Source: Nonomuraea gerenzanensis (GTDB lineage Bacteria > Actinomycetota > Actinomycetes > Streptosporangiales > Streptosporangiaceae). Taken from it: a DNA stretch of 64,000 bases. Location of the stretch: assembly GCF_020215645.1 (NCBI RefSeq), contig NZ_CP084058.1, positions 6,510,001 to 6,574,000 of the forward strand. The letters are read 5' to 3'. The notes beneath the pieces are model-generated. The model searched no databases, was not told the DNA's origin, and saw only the letters and a list, made by a program, of their open reading frames with translations. Numbering within the stretch: the stretch's first letter is position 1; each line of letters begins with the position of its first letter. The position numbers and the translations under genes were made by a program. Positions 24,357 to 32,949 of the stretch are shown piece after piece.

Positions 24357-25757
24357 CTAACCTGCGGCACGCTGCCTGAGGACGTTCTTTTGGATCTTGC
24401 CGGTGGAGGTCTTGGGCAGCTCGCAGAAGACGACCGCCTTCGGGGCCTTGAAATGCGCCAGGCGGGCGCGTACGTGCTCGATGAGCTCCGCCTCGGTGGC
24501 GTGGGCCCCGGCGGCGAGGGTGACGTACGCGACGGGCACCTCGCCCCAGTGCGCGTCGGGCCGGGCCACGACCGCGGCCTCCTGCACGGCGGGGTGGCCG
24601 ACCAGCACGTTCTCCACCTCGACGGAGGCGAGGTTCTCGCCCCCTGAGATGATCACGTCCTTGGCCCTGTCGACGATCCACACGTACCCGTCATCGTGCA
24701 CCACGCCCAGGTCGCCGGTGCGGAACCAGCCGTCGGGGGCGGCCTTCTCCGTGGCCGCCGGGTCCCGGTGGTAGCCGATCATGACGTCGTTGCCGCGTAC
24801 GGCGATCTCGCCGACCGTGGTGGCGTCGGCGGGCACGTCGCGGCCGTCGTCGGCGACGACGCGGATGCGCTGGGCGATCACGTTGCCAACGCCCTGGCGG
24901 GCGGTCAGCGCGGCGGACTCCTCGATCGGCAGGCCCCGCCATTCGGGCTGGGGCTGGCAGATGACGGCGGGCCCGTAGGTCTCGGTGAGCCCGTACAGGT
25001 GGATCACGTCGATGCCGGCCTGCAGCGCCCGGCCCAGCAGCGCGGGGCTCGGGGGCGCGCCGCCGACGCAGGCCAGCAGGCGCGGGTCGAGGGCGTCCGC
25101 CGGGGCGTCCGGATGGGCGAGCAGCGAGGTCAGGACGGTCGGGGCGCCGCACAGGTGGGTGACGCGGTGCTCGCGGATCAGCCGCCACACCTCGCCCGGC
25201 TCCATTTTGGGCAGGCAGACGTGCCGGGCGCCGGCCAGCGTGACCGCCCAGGGGAAGCACCAGCCGTGGCAGTGGAACATCGGCAGCGTCCACAGGTAGG
25301 AGGAGGCGGCGTCCAGCTTGGTGTGCAGGGCCATGGCGAGCGCCTGGAGGTAGGCGCCGCGGTGGTGGTACACCACGCCCTTGGGACGGCCGGTGGTGCC
25401 GCTGGTGTAGTTGATCGACAGCGGGGTCAGCTCGTCCTCCACCCTGACCAGCAGCGGCTCTCCCGCGGCGACGAGCTGCCCGTACTCGGTGGCGGGGACC
25501 AGCCGGCACCCGGTGCCCGCCGCCGGCACCCCGAACGTGGCCTCCAGCAGCAGGTGCCCGTTGCCCGCCAGCACCGCCACCCGGTCGCCCGGCCGCACCC
25601 CGGCCGCGGCCAGCGGGCCCGCCAGGCGCTGGACGCGGTCCCACAGGGTGGCGTAGGTGAGCTGGAACCCGCCGTTCACGACGGCGAGCCGCGGGCCGAA
25701 GACGGTGGCGGATCGTTCGAGGAAGGTGGTGGGGGTCAGGGGCTCGTACGACAACAT
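24357..25757 (-). CDS. AMP-dependent acyl-CoA synthetase, shorter than the family norm
   Basis: A 466-residue member of the ANL superfamily: P-loop INYTSGTTGRPKG, FHCHGWCFPW, LYGLTETYGP, DGWFRTGDLG, DRAKDVIISGGENLASVEVE and catalytic Lys in KTSTGKIQK. It activates a medium- or long-chain acid to acyl-AMP and then to acyl-CoA. Family members are usually 510-550 residues. Alignment by eye suggests that ~25-50 residues are missing between FGVPAAG and CRLVPATEYG (positions 25500-25540), the stretch that normally reads ...LNTRL...HS.... The ATG at 25757 follows GGAGACC-type sequence. Activity may be impaired. Confidence 0.87.
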   Translation of the reverse strand: MLSYEPLTPTTFLERSATVFGPRLAVVNGGFQLTYATLWDRVQRLAGPLAAAGVRPGDRVAVLAGNGHLLLEATFGVPAAGTGCRLVPATEYGQLVAAGEPLLVRVEDELTPLSINYTSGTTGRPKGVVYHHRGAYLQALAMALHTKLDAASSYLWTLPMFHCHGWCFPWAVTLAGARHVCLPKMEPGEVWRLIREHRVTHLCGAPTVLTSLLAHPDAPADALDPRLLACVGGAPPSPALLGRALQAGIDVIHLYGLTETYGPAVICQPQPEWRGLPIEESAALTARQGVGNVIAQRIRVVADDGRDVPADATTVGEIAVRGNDVMIGYHRDPAATEKAAPDGWFRTGDLGVVHDDGYVWIVDRAKDVIISGGENLASVEVENVLVGHPAVQEAAVVARPDAHWGEVPVAYVTLAAGAHATEAELIEHVRARLAHFKAPKAVVFCELPKTSTGKIQKNVLRQRAAG

Positions 25758-25882
25758 CCGCGGTCTCCTCCGGCTGCCGGGGTCGTGACTGCGCACTACG
25801 AATGGTGACCCCTGCTGCCGGAGGCAGGCGAGACCTCCGGAGCGATCTCGCGACCGGGACGGCCGGCGCATGGCGCGGGCGG

Positions 25883-25980
25883 CGGGCTCGCGGCGACTGG
25901 CTCGCGGTGCCGGACTCGCAGTGGCGGACTCGCAGTGGCGGACTCGCGGCGGCGAACTCGCGGCGGCGAACTCGCGGCGG
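25883..25980 (+). repeat. 14-bp tandem repeat, seven degenerate units
   Basis: Units of CGGACTCGCAGTGG type run from 25883 to 25980 in seven 14-bp steps. Copies at 25911 and 25925 are identical; 25953 and 25967 (CGAACTCGCGGCGG) are identical to each other; the first two are degenerate. They lie in the 243-bp gap between the CGNR gene stop and the acyl-CoA synthetase start, which holds no other visible feature. A 14-bp period shifts frame, so it is not coding. Confidence 0.9.
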
Positions 25981-26000
25981 CGGGCTGGCAGTCGGGGAGC

Positions 26001-26600
26001 TCAGTCCGGGCCGCCGCGCCCGGTGGGGCGGGCGGCGGAGCGGGCGCGGAAGGCCGCCGCCTTGGTCCTGCTCTGGCACGAGCGGGAGCAGAACTGGCGC
26101 ACGCCGTTGCGGGAGGCGTCCACGTACACGCGGTCGCACTGCCTGGCCTGGCACAGCCCGAGCCGCCCGCCGAGGTCGCTGCCGATGGCCAGCGTCAGCG
26201 CGGAGGCGATGCCCGCGCTCCAGCCCACGGCGAGGCTGTCGTCGGCGCCGTGGAAGTGCACCTGCCACGGCTCGCCGGGCGCGCGGTCGAGCTGGGGCCG
26301 CGCGCCCGTGCTGATGACGAGCGCGTTGACGAGGGCGGCGGCGTCGTCGTCGCGGCCCGCGTCCATGGCCTCGAACACGCGGCGCACCTTCAGCGTGGTG
26401 CCGGCCAGGTAGAGGGCCTCCTCCATGGACACCGTCACGTTGCCCGGCAGCACGGCGCGGATCATGTCGGGCAGCGACTCCCCCTTGGGCGCCACGTAGG
26501 GCCTGCCCCGGTCGCCGCCGTCGGTCAGCACGTTCACGAGCGACACCGCGGTGTCCAGCAGGATCGCAACGTGACTATCGAACAGCACTTGACTGGTCAC
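26001..26600 (-). CDS. CGNR zinc-finger (ABATE) regulator
   Basis: A 199-residue protein with the ABATE ligand-like domain (LDTAVSLVNVLTDGG...) and a C-terminal treble-clef-like zinc finger GLCQARQCDRVYVDASRNGV followed by RQFCSRSCQSRTKAAAFRAR; the four Cys are intact. These proteins are putative transcription regulators of stress or drug-efflux genes. The start is GTG at 26600, preceded by CAGGA. It diverges from an MFS exporter gene across 62 bp containing an 8-bp-arm palindrome, making that exporter its likely target. Confidence 0.88.
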   Translation of the reverse strand: MTSQVLFDSHVAILLDTAVSLVNVLTDGGDRGRPYVAPKGESLPDMIRAVLPGNVTVSMEEALYLAGTTLKVRRVFEAMDAGRDDDAAALVNALVISTGARPQLDRAPGEPWQVHFHGADDSLAVGWSAGIASALTLAIGSDLGGRLGLCQARQCDRVYVDASRNGVRQFCSRSCQSRTKAAAFRARSAARPTGRGGPD

Positions 26601-26621
26601 TCCTGAGGTCGTAGCGTCCGT

Positions 26622-26647
26622 GACCGACGTTAGCAGTTTCGTCGGTC
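26622..26647. promoter_or_regulatory. GACCGACG-N10-CGTCGGTC palindrome between divergent CGNR and MFS genes
   Basis: Perfect 8-bp arms (26622-26629 and 26640-26647) with a 10-nt AT-rich spacer. It is the only palindrome in this short divergent gap, so a shared operator for both genes is likely; the CGNR protein is the nearest candidate binder. Confidence 0.6.
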
Positions 26648-26662
26648 ATGCGGGAGGTGAAC

Positions 26663-27940
26663 GTGCCGATCAGGGGGCTCCGTGCGGAGCGTCTGCCGCG
26701 TACGGTGTGGTGGCTCGTGCTGGCGCGGGCGATCAACCGGCTGGGGGCCTTCTCGGTCGGGTTCCTGACGGTGCTGATCACCGCCGAGTTCGGGGTGAGC
26801 GCGGTCGCCGCCGGGGTCGTCGCCGCCGCCTTCGGCCTGGCCACCATCCCCTCGCGGCTGCTGGGCGGCGTGCTGGCCGACCGGCTGGGCCGCCGCCGCA
26901 CGATCGTGGCGGGGCTGGTGGGGTGCGCGCTGGCGCAGGCGGGCATCGCGGTGTCGGGGTCGGTGGCGATGGTGGCCGGGTTCGCCGTCCTGCTCGGGCT
27001 GGCCTTCGAGGTCTACGAGCCGCCGTCGCAGGCGATGATCGCCGATGCCGTACGCCCGGCGCAGCAGGCGCAGGCGTTCAGCCTGTTCAACACGGCGCTG
27101 GCGGTGGGCGGCATGGGCGCCGGGCTGATCGCGGCCGGGCTGGGCCGGTGGGATCTGCGCTGGCTGTTCGTCGCGGACGCCGTCTCGTGCCTGCTGTGCG
27201 CGGTCGTGATCCGCCTCGTCCTGCCCGCGGACCGCCCCGCCCCCGTCCCCGTTCCCGCCCCCGACGCCAGCCCCGGCGCCAGCCCCGGCTCCGCCCCCGA
27301 CGCCAGCTCCGGCTTCGGCCACGGCTCCGGCTCCGGCTCCGGCGGCCCGAGCCGGGGGACGTGGGCGGCCTGGCGTGACCGCAGGCTGCTCGTGCTGCTG
27401 CTCTCCGGCACCCTGTTCGCGGTGATCTTCATGCAGGTCGGGATGGCGATGCCGCTGGCGCTGGCGCGGCGCGGCATGGAGGCGGCCGACGCCGGGCTGC
27501 TGTCGGCCGTCGCGGCGGTCGTCATGGTGCTCTGCCAGCCACTGCTCAGGTGGACGGCGGCGCTCTCCCACCACGCGGCGATGACCTGGGGCTACCTGCT
27601 GCTCGCCACGGGCCTGGCCGGCTACGCCGCGTCGGGCGGGCTGCCCGGCCACCTCGCCGCGACGCTCGTGTGGAGCGCCGGCGACGTGCTGATGTTCGGG
27701 CGCAGCTACGCCCTCGTCGTGGACCTCGCACCCCCGGACGCGCGCGGGCGCTACCTGTCGGTCTTCGGCACCTGCTGGGGCTTCGCCACCGTGCTGGCAC
27801 CCTTGAGCGGCACCCAGCTCCTCGACCGCGCGGGGCCGGAGGGCCTGTGGGGCGGGCTGGCCGCCGCCTGCCTGCTGCTGGCCGTCGCGCAGCACACCGT
27901 GATCAGGCCGCTGCTCGACAGGCAGGCTCCTGCGCTATAG
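26663..27940 (+). CDS. MFS transporter
   Basis: A 425-residue major facilitator with about 12 membrane spans and the loop 2-3 motif LLGGVLADRLGRRRTIVAG. The central cytoplasmic loop (about residues 200-235) is Pro/Ala/Gly/Ser-rich low complexity. An ATG at 26648 also opens the frame, but the GTG at 26663 is preceded by GGGAGGTGA at ideal spacing and is preferred. It probably exports a drug-like compound. Its TAG stop lies inside the tandem operator of the next gene. Control by the divergent CGNR protein is inferred. Confidence 0.9.
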   Translation: MPIRGLRAERLPRTVWWLVLARAINRLGAFSVGFLTVLITAEFGVSAVAAGVVAAAFGLATIPSRLLGGVLADRLGRRRTIVAGLVGCALAQAGIAVSGSVAMVAGFAVLLGLAFEVYEPPSQAMIADAVRPAQQAQAFSLFNTALAVGGMGAGLIAAGLGRWDLRWLFVADAVSCLLCAVVIRLVLPADRPAPVPVPAPDASPGASPGSAPDASSGFGHGSGSGSGGPSRGTWAAWRDRRLLVLLLSGTLFAVIFMQVGMAMPLALARRGMEAADAGLLSAVAAVVMVLCQPLLRWTAALSHHAAMTWGYLLLATGLAGYAASGGLPGHLAATLVWSAGDVLMFGRSYALVVDLAPPDARGRYLSVFGTCWGFATVLAPLSGTQLLDRAGPEGLWGGLAAACLLLAVAQHTVIRPLLDRQAPAL

Positions 27941-27975
27941 TGGGCGCGGGCCCACCATAGTGGGCACACGCCCAC
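27936..27975. promoter_or_regulatory. tandem GTGGGC-N4-GCCCAC operators before the TetR operon
   Basis: Two perfect palindromes, GTGGGC gcgg GCCCAC (27940-27955) and GTGGGC acac GCCCAC (27960-27975), are exactly 20 bp apart. Each is preceded by TATAGT or CATAGT (27936-27941, 27956-27961), which can act as -10 elements. The first overlaps the MFS stop codon. They lie 44 bp before the TetR start, the classic position for autoregulatory cooperative binding. Confidence 0.75.
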
Positions 27976-28018
27976 CCAGTCAACCCGGGGGCGTTTCCCA
28001 GGTGGAAGAGGATCGACG

Positions 28019-28615
28019 ATGCCGACAGGGGTGCACCTCCGCGATCCGCGCGAGCAGCTCTTCGCCGCCGCCGAGCAGATCCTGGAGCAGGAGGGCCCGG
28101 ACGCGCTCACCAGCCGGGCGGTGACCCTGCGGGCCGGGTGCGCCAAGGGGGTCCTGCACCGGCACTTCGAGTCCTTCGACGCCTTCCTCGCCGAGTACGT
28201 CCTCGACCGCATCTCCCTGCTGCAGGCCCAGGGCGCCGTCCTGCGCGACTCGGCCGGGACGGGCACCGTGGCAGGCAACCTCACCGACGCCCTGATCAAG
28301 CTCTTCGGCCCGGCCGCCGTGTCGATCGTCGCCCTGGTCACGTTCAACAACCAGCTGCGCGTCCGGCTGCGCGAGGCGCGGGCCGCCGGCGGGGTGCCGA
28401 TCATGACGGAGATCGGGCAGGTGCTCGCCGGCTACCTCACCGCCGAGCAGGGCCTGGGGCGCCTCGCTGCCGACGCCGACGTCTCCAGGCTCGCGCCGAC
28501 GCTGGTGGGGGCCGCGCACCTGATGTTCGCCGGGCTCGACGGCCTGCCGCCGTGGCCGGAGGACGTCCGCGACGTCGTCGTCTCGGTGCTCGGGAGCGCA
28601 CTGACGTCCCGGTGA
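28019..28615 (+). CDS. TetR/AcrR-family regulator
   Basis: A 198-residue TetR protein: N-terminal HTH from REQLFAAAEQILEQEGPDAL to GCAKGVLHRHFESFDAFLAE, and a helical C-terminal domain with no recognisable ligand signature. The start ATG follows GTGGAAGAGGATC. It heads a probable operon with the mycothiol-dependent enzyme gene 64 bp downstream, and two palindromic operators lie upstream. Confidence 0.92.
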   Translation: MPTGVHLRDPREQLFAAAEQILEQEGPDALTSRAVTLRAGCAKGVLHRHFESFDAFLAEYVLDRISLLQAQGAVLRDSAGTGTVAGNLTDALIKLFGPAAVSIVALVTFNNQLRVRLREARAAGGVPIMTEIGQVLAGYLTAEQGLGRLAADADVSRLAPTLVGAAHLMFAGLDGLPPWPEDVRDVVVSVLGSALTSR

Positions 28616-28679
28616 CGCCGCCCGGCCGGGACCGGCGCCCGCACCTGACCATCACCCGCACACACCCTCTGGAGAACGC

Positions 28680-29471
28680 ATGAGCAACCCAGACGCGGTC
28701 ATCGCCGCACTGCGCACCGGACACGACTCCCTCGCCGCCACCGTGTCCTCGTTCGCCGAGGGCGACCTGGCCCGCCCCTCGGGCGCCTCCGAATGGGACA
28801 TCTCCCAGGTGCTGAGCCACCTCGGGAGCGGCGCCGAGATCGCCCGAGCCACCCTGCGGGCCGCCCTCGACGGCGAGCCGCCCCGCGGGCAGGACTTCAT
28901 GCAGTCCGTCTGGGACCGGTGGAACGCCATGACGCGCGGGGATCGCGCCGACGGCTTCCTGCGCTCGGACGAGGAGCTGATCGCGCTGTACGAGTCGCTC
29001 GACCAGGACACCCGCGCCGGCCTCCGCGTCGACCTGGGCTTCCTGCCCGCGCCGGTCGACCTGGCCACGGCGGGGCGGCTGCGGCTCAGCGAGCTGACCC
29101 TGCACGCCTGGGACGTGCGCGTCGCCTTCGACGAGCACGCCACCCTGGCCCCCGAAGCCGTCCGCCAGCTCCTGCACGGCGAGCCTGACCTCACCGGCTG
29201 GCTCGGCAGGCCGGAGCAGCTCGGCGGCGAGCACGCGGTCGTGCGCGTGACCACCAGCGAGCCGGAGTCGGAGTTCGCGCTGCGGCTGAGCGAGCAGGTC
29301 AGCGTGGACTTCGACCTCCCCGACAAGGCCGACGGCACGTTGCGGCTGCCGGCCGAGGCGTGGCTGCGGCTGGTGGCCGGCCGCCTCGCGCCGCGCCACA
29401 CCCCCGAGGGCATCGCCACCACCGGCGCCGCCGACCTCGACCTGCTGCGCCGCGTCTTCCCCGGCTACTGA
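28680..29471 (+). CDS. maleylpyruvate isomerase-family mycothiol-dependent enzyme
   Basis: A 263-residue protein with the DinB-like MDMPI N-terminal domain (LRTGHDSLAATVSSFAEGDL, SEWDISQVLSHLGSGAEIA, LSELTLHAWDVRVAF), including His residues arranged for metal binding, and the C-terminal MDMPI domain. Members use mycothiol, the actinobacterial thiol, to isomerise or detoxify small molecules. The ATG follows CTGGAGAACGC. It lies behind a TetR gene and is probably induced by the ligand of that regulator. Confidence 0.88.
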   Translation: MSNPDAVIAALRTGHDSLAATVSSFAEGDLARPSGASEWDISQVLSHLGSGAEIARATLRAALDGEPPRGQDFMQSVWDRWNAMTRGDRADGFLRSDEELIALYESLDQDTRAGLRVDLGFLPAPVDLATAGRLRLSELTLHAWDVRVAFDEHATLAPEAVRQLLHGEPDLTGWLGRPEQLGGEHAVVRVTTSEPESEFALRLSEQVSVDFDLPDKADGTLRLPAEAWLRLVAGRLAPRHTPEGIATTGAADLDLLRRVFPGY

Positions 29472-29531
29472 GCGGGCACCGTCCGCCGGGCCGCTAGCAT
29501 CCATGCTCGATCGACACGAAAGGCACGGAAC

Positions 29532-30302
29532 ATGATCGAGCACCCCCTGTGGCCCACGGCCGGCGCCGCGACCGTCACCGCCTTCCCCGTCGCCCGGGAG
29601 GACGGGCCGGCGCCCGCCATCGTGGTGTGTCCGGGTGGTGCCTACCATCACCTGGCGGAGCACGAGGGCGCGCCGGTCGCGCGGTGGCTGAACTCGCTCG
29701 GCATCGCCGCGTACGTGCTGCGCTACCGCATCGCGCCGCACCGCCACCCGCTCCCGCTCCTCGACGCCGCCAGGGCGGTGCGCTGGGTGCGGCACCACGC
29801 CGCCGGCCACGGCGTGGACCCGGACAGGGTGGGGGTGCTCGGGTTCTCGGCGGGCGGGCATCTGGCCGGGCTGCTCGCCACCGAGCAGGGCCCCATGCTG
29901 ACCGAGGGCCCGCACGACGCCGTGGACGAGGCCGACCCCCGGCCGGGGCTCGCCGTGCTGTGCTACCCGGTGACCGCGCTGGCCGGGCCGTTCGCGCACC
30001 GCGGCTCGTCCGACAACCTGCTCGGCGCGGACGCGCCCGAGGCGGTGCGCGAGGAGCTGTCGCTGGCGAGCCGGGTGACCGGGGGCACTCCGCCGGTGTT
30101 CCTGTGGCACACCGCCGACGACGAGGCCGTGCCGGTCGCGAACACCCTGATGCTCTCCCAGGCGCTGGCCGGGCACGGCGTCGCGCAGGAGGTGCACGTC
30201 TACCCCAGCGGCAGGCACGGGCTCGGCCTGGCCGGGCAGGACCCGGTCGTGGGCGACTGGACCGCGCGGTGCGCGGCCTTCCTGCGCGGCCAGGGGTGGT
30301 GA
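29532..30302 (+). CDS. alpha/beta hydrolase (acetylxylan esterase / lipase-like)
   Basis: A 256-residue hydrolase of the BD-FAE/Aes group: oxyanion segment VVCPGGAYHHLAEHEG, nucleophile elbow GFSAGGHLAG, Asp in HTADDEAVP and catalytic His in GRHGLGLAG. No signal peptide, so a cytoplasmic esterase. The ATG at 29532 is preceded by AAAGGCACGGAAC. It is the last gene before a converging minus-strand block. Confidence 0.9.
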   Translation: MIEHPLWPTAGAATVTAFPVAREDGPAPAIVVCPGGAYHHLAEHEGAPVARWLNSLGIAAYVLRYRIAPHRHPLPLLDAARAVRWVRHHAAGHGVDPDRVGVLGFSAGGHLAGLLATEQGPMLTEGPHDAVDEADPRPGLAVLCYPVTALAGPFAHRGSSDNLLGADAPEAVREELSLASRVTGGTPPVFLWHTADDEAVPVANTLMLSQALAGHGVAQEVHVYPSGRHGLGLAGQDPVVGDWTARCAAFLRGQGW

Positions 30303-30309
30303 CCCGGGC

Positions 30310-30524
30310 TCAGGCCGCCTGGTCGGCGGCTCGCATGCGCTCGAAGCCGGCCACGTACTGGCGGTAGACGTGCTTGTCGTTGAGCCGCAGCAGCCTCTCG
30401 TCGTTGCGGCGCAGCGAGGTCTGGTGCAGCACGGCCTTGACCTCCTCGTCCGCGATGCCGTACACGACCTGCACGCGGCAGCCGTCGCAGTCCAGGCCGG
30501 GGCAGACAGGGCTCTGCTCGGCAT
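30310..30524 (-). pseudogene. small Cys-rich conserved-looking ORF, apparently frameshifted near its start
   Basis: On the minus strand a frame with strong G/C third-position bias reads CPGLDCDGCRVQVVYGIADE through NDKHVYRQYVAGFERM to a TGA at 30310-30312, but has no canonical start. An ATG at 30524 with a strong GGAGGAG Shine-Dalgarno 7 nt upstream opens in another frame. A one-base indel within the first ~8 codons would join them into a ~70-residue protein with a C-x4-C-x2-C cluster. It is a recent mutation or a sequence error. Function not recognised. Confidence 0.5.
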
Positions 30525-30565
30525 GCGGGGACTCCTCCGGCGTTACGGTCAGCCCGCGTGCGGGA

Positions 30566-31366
30566 CTAGAACTCGCGCCAGTCTCCGGAGCTGAGCGCGG
30601 AGGCGCCCTGCGGCCCCATGAGTGTCATGCCGCCGTCCACGAACACGGTCGCGCCCGTGACGTAGGAGGCGGCAGGCCCGGCGAGGAAGGCCACGACGGC
30701 GGCGACCTCGCGGGCGTCGCCCGGCCTGGGGATCGGGTTGCCCGGCCGGCTGCCCTGCTGCGGCGGCAGGTCCTCCTGCCCGGTCATGGGGGTGGCGATC
30801 TCGCCCGGCGCGACCGTGTTGACGGTGATGCCGTGGTCGGCCAGCTCCAGCGCCAGCACCCGGCTGAACATGCGCAGCCCGCCCTTGGCCGCGCAGTACG
30901 GCCCCGAGCCCAGCTTCGGGAACTCCTCGTGCACGCTGGTGACGTTGACGACCCGCCCGCCGCGCCCCGCGGCCACCATGCGCCTGGCCGCCCGCTGCGC
31001 GCACAGGAAGGCGCCGTCGAGGTCCACCGCCAGGATCTCCCGCCAGCGCGCGTAGCCCATCTCCAGCAGCGGCTCGTGGCTGCCGGTGCCCGCGTTGTTG
31101 ACCAGCACGCCGAGCCCGCCCAGCTCGTCGGCCAGCTCGTCCACGACCGCGGCGGCCCGTTCCGGGTCGGTCAGGTCGTGCTGCCGGATCGCGGGCGCCT
31201 GGCCGGGACCGCGGACCAGGCGGGCGGTCTCCTCGGCGCCGTCGCGATCGGAGTGGTAGGTGATGCCCACGTCGAAGCCCTGCTCGGCCAGCGCCACGGC
31301 GGTGGCCTTGCCGATGCCGGAGTCGGCTCCCGTGACGATGGCCACGCGGTCGTATGCGTCGTTCAT
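30566..31366 (-). CDS. SDR-family oxidoreductase (glucose dehydrogenase/FabG-like)
   Basis: A 266-residue classical short-chain dehydrogenase: cofactor motif TGADSGIGKA, LVNNAGTG, catalytic Ser in VNVTSVH, and YCAAKGG for the Tyr/Lys pair; the tail ends ATVFVDGGMTLM. Substrate unknown; glucose 1-dehydrogenase-type SDRs are the closest in feel. The ATG at 31366 has GGAAGGGAGAG upstream and is preferred over the ATG at 31420. Divergent from the 2-MIB locus. Confidence 0.92.
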   Translation of the reverse strand: MNDAYDRVAIVTGADSGIGKATAVALAEQGFDVGITYHSDRDGAEETARLVRGPGQAPAIRQHDLTDPERAAAVVDELADELGGLGVLVNNAGTGSHEPLLEMGYARWREILAVDLDGAFLCAQRAARRMVAAGRGGRVVNVTSVHEEFPKLGSGPYCAAKGGLRMFSRVLALELADHGITVNTVAPGEIATPMTGQEDLPPQQGSRPGNPIPRPGDAREVAAVVAFLAGPAASYVTGATVFVDGGMTLMGPQGASALSSGDWREF

Positions 31367-31480
31367 GATCTCTCCCTTCCCCCGGTGACCGGCTGAAACG
31401 GGAAGTGGCGTCCAGGCCACATCGGGCTAACCCCGCCGACAGCATTCCTATCGATCAAGAGACTCTACGCTCAGTGGCCA

Positions 31481-31498
31481 TATAACTACTTTTAGTAG
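31481..31498 (+). promoter_or_regulatory. putative -10 and CTACT-N3-AGTAG palindrome before the 2-MIB operon
   Basis: In a locally AT-rich stretch, TATAAC at 31481-31486 resembles a -10 and overlaps the inverted repeat CTACT TTT AGTAG (31486-31498). The encapsulin ATG at 31528 has its own GGAGGAAAA Shine-Dalgarno. No clear -35 was found, which may mean an activator is needed. Confidence 0.4.
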
Positions 31499-31527
31499 CG
31501 ACTGCCTGTCCGACCTGCGGAGGAAAA

Positions 31528-32922
31528 ATGCCCACGGACCCGATGGAAACCCGGCTCAGCCTGGACACCCGGGCCGCGCGCAATCTGGCCACGACCACCA
31601 AGACGCGGCCGCAGATGCAGGCCATCAGCTCCCGCTGGCTGCTGCGCATGCTGCCCTGGGTCGACGTGCGCGGCGGGACCTATCGGGTCAACCGGCGCCT
31701 GACGCACCGGCCGGGGCGCGGGCGGGTCGGCGTGGTGCCGGGCGGGCCCGAGCACGTGCGGATCGTGCCGGGGACGCTGACCGAGATCCCGGCGCTGCGC
31801 GGTTTCGGCGACGACGACGTGCTGACGGCCATCGCCGGCGAGTTCGCCGTGCGGGAGCTGCGGCCCGGCGACGTCGTGGCCGAGGAGGGCGACCCCGTCA
31901 CCGGCGCCTGGGTGATCGCGCACGGCCGGGTCGAGCGCCTGTCCACCGGCCCGTACGGCTCCCCCCAGTTCCTCGGCGTCATCGCCGACGGCGACCAGTT
32001 CGGCGACGAGGTGCTGACGGAGGAGGACGCCCGCTGGCCGTGCACGTTCAGGGCGGCCACGCCGTGCACGGCCCTGTTCGCGCCACGCGACGGCCTGCGG
32101 CGGGTGGCCGACCGGTCGGCGCCGCTGCGCGAGCACCTGGCGGGCTACCTCGACACGCTGAGCAGGCCGGCCAACCGCCGCGGCGAGGCGGCCGTGCACC
32201 TGTCGGCCGGCCACACCGGCGAGCCGGTCCTCGACGGTACGTTCGTGGACTACGACCTGCACCCCCGCGAGTACGAGCTGAGCGTCGCCCAGACCATCCT
32301 GCGCGTGCACACGCGGGTCGCCGACCTGTTCAACGACCCGATGAACCAGATCGAGCAGCAGCTCCGCCTGACCATCCACGAGCTGCGCGAGCGCCAGGAG
32401 TCGGAGCTGCTCAACGACCCCGAGTTCGGGCTGCTTCACAACACCGACTACGACCAGCGCATCTACACCTGGTCGGGCCCGCCGACCCCCGACGACGTGG
32501 ACGAGCTGATCAGCATGCGCCGCAAGACTCGCCTGCTGCTGGCCCATCCCAAGGCGATCGCGGCGTTCTTCCGCGAGTGCAACAAGCGCGGGCTGGTGGT
32601 GGGCAGCACCGAGGTGAACGGGCACGAGGTGCCGTCGTGGCGAGGCATCCCGATCTTCCCCTGCGGCAAGATCCCGGTCTCGCCCCACCGCACCACGTCG
32701 ATCCTGGCGCTGCGCACGGGCGAGGACGACCAGGGCGTCGTCGGGCTCTACCAGACGGGCATCCCGGAGGAGTTCGAGCCGGGGCTCAACGTGCGCTTCA
32801 TGGGCATCAACTCCCAGGCCGTGATGTCGTACCTGGTCAGCGCCTACTACTCGGTGGCGGTCCTGGTGCCCGACGCGATCGGGATCCTCGAGGGCGTCGA
32901 CGTCGCCGCCCCGCGCTCGTGA
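31528..32922 (+). CDS. family 2B encapsulin nanocompartment shell protein with cyclic-nucleotide-binding domain
   Basis: A 464-residue protein. Residues ~85-190 form a cyclic-nucleotide-binding fold ([40 protein letters not shown]); the rest is an HK97-type encapsulin shell domain split around it, with [20 protein letters not shown] at the N-arm and [37 protein letters not shown] and the C-terminal [16 protein letters not shown]. This family was long annotated as a Crp-like regulator of geosmin/2-MIB loci, but in characterised actinomycete cases assembles into icosahedral shells that load the terpene synthase. It is first in the operon, 27 bp before 2-MIB synthase. Confidence 0.93.
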   Translation: MPTDPMETRLSLDTRAARNLATTTKTRPQMQAISSRWLLRMLPWVDVRGGTYRVNRRLTHRPGRGRVGVVPGGPEHVRIVPGTLTEIPALRGFGDDDVLTAIAGEFAVRELRPGDVVAEEGDPVTGAWVIAHGRVERLSTGPYGSPQFLGVIADGDQFGDEVLTEEDARWPCTFRAATPCTALFAPRDGLRRVADRSAPLREHLAGYLDTLSRPANRRGEAAVHLSAGHTGEPVLDGTFVDYDLHPREYELSVAQTILRVHTRVADLFNDPMNQIEQQLRLTIHELRERQESELLNDPEFGLLHNTDYDQRIYTWSGPPTPDDVDELISMRRKTRLLLAHPKAIAAFFRECNKRGLVVGSTEVNGHEVPSWRGIPIFPCGKIPVSPHRTTSILALRTGEDDQGVVGLYQTGIPEEFEPGLNVRFMGINSQAVMSYLVSAYYSVAVLVPDAIGILEGVDVAAPRS

Positions 32923-32949
32923 CCCGCCCAGTCCAGGAAGAGGCGCGTT

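Noticed and set aside
25883..25980. 14-bp repeats considered as a CRISPR array
   Set aside because: The units are contiguous without spacers and no cas genes are present.
31528..32922. Crp/Fnr-type transcription regulator
   Set aside because: There is a cNMP-binding fold but no helix-turn-helix; the remainder matches an encapsulin shell.
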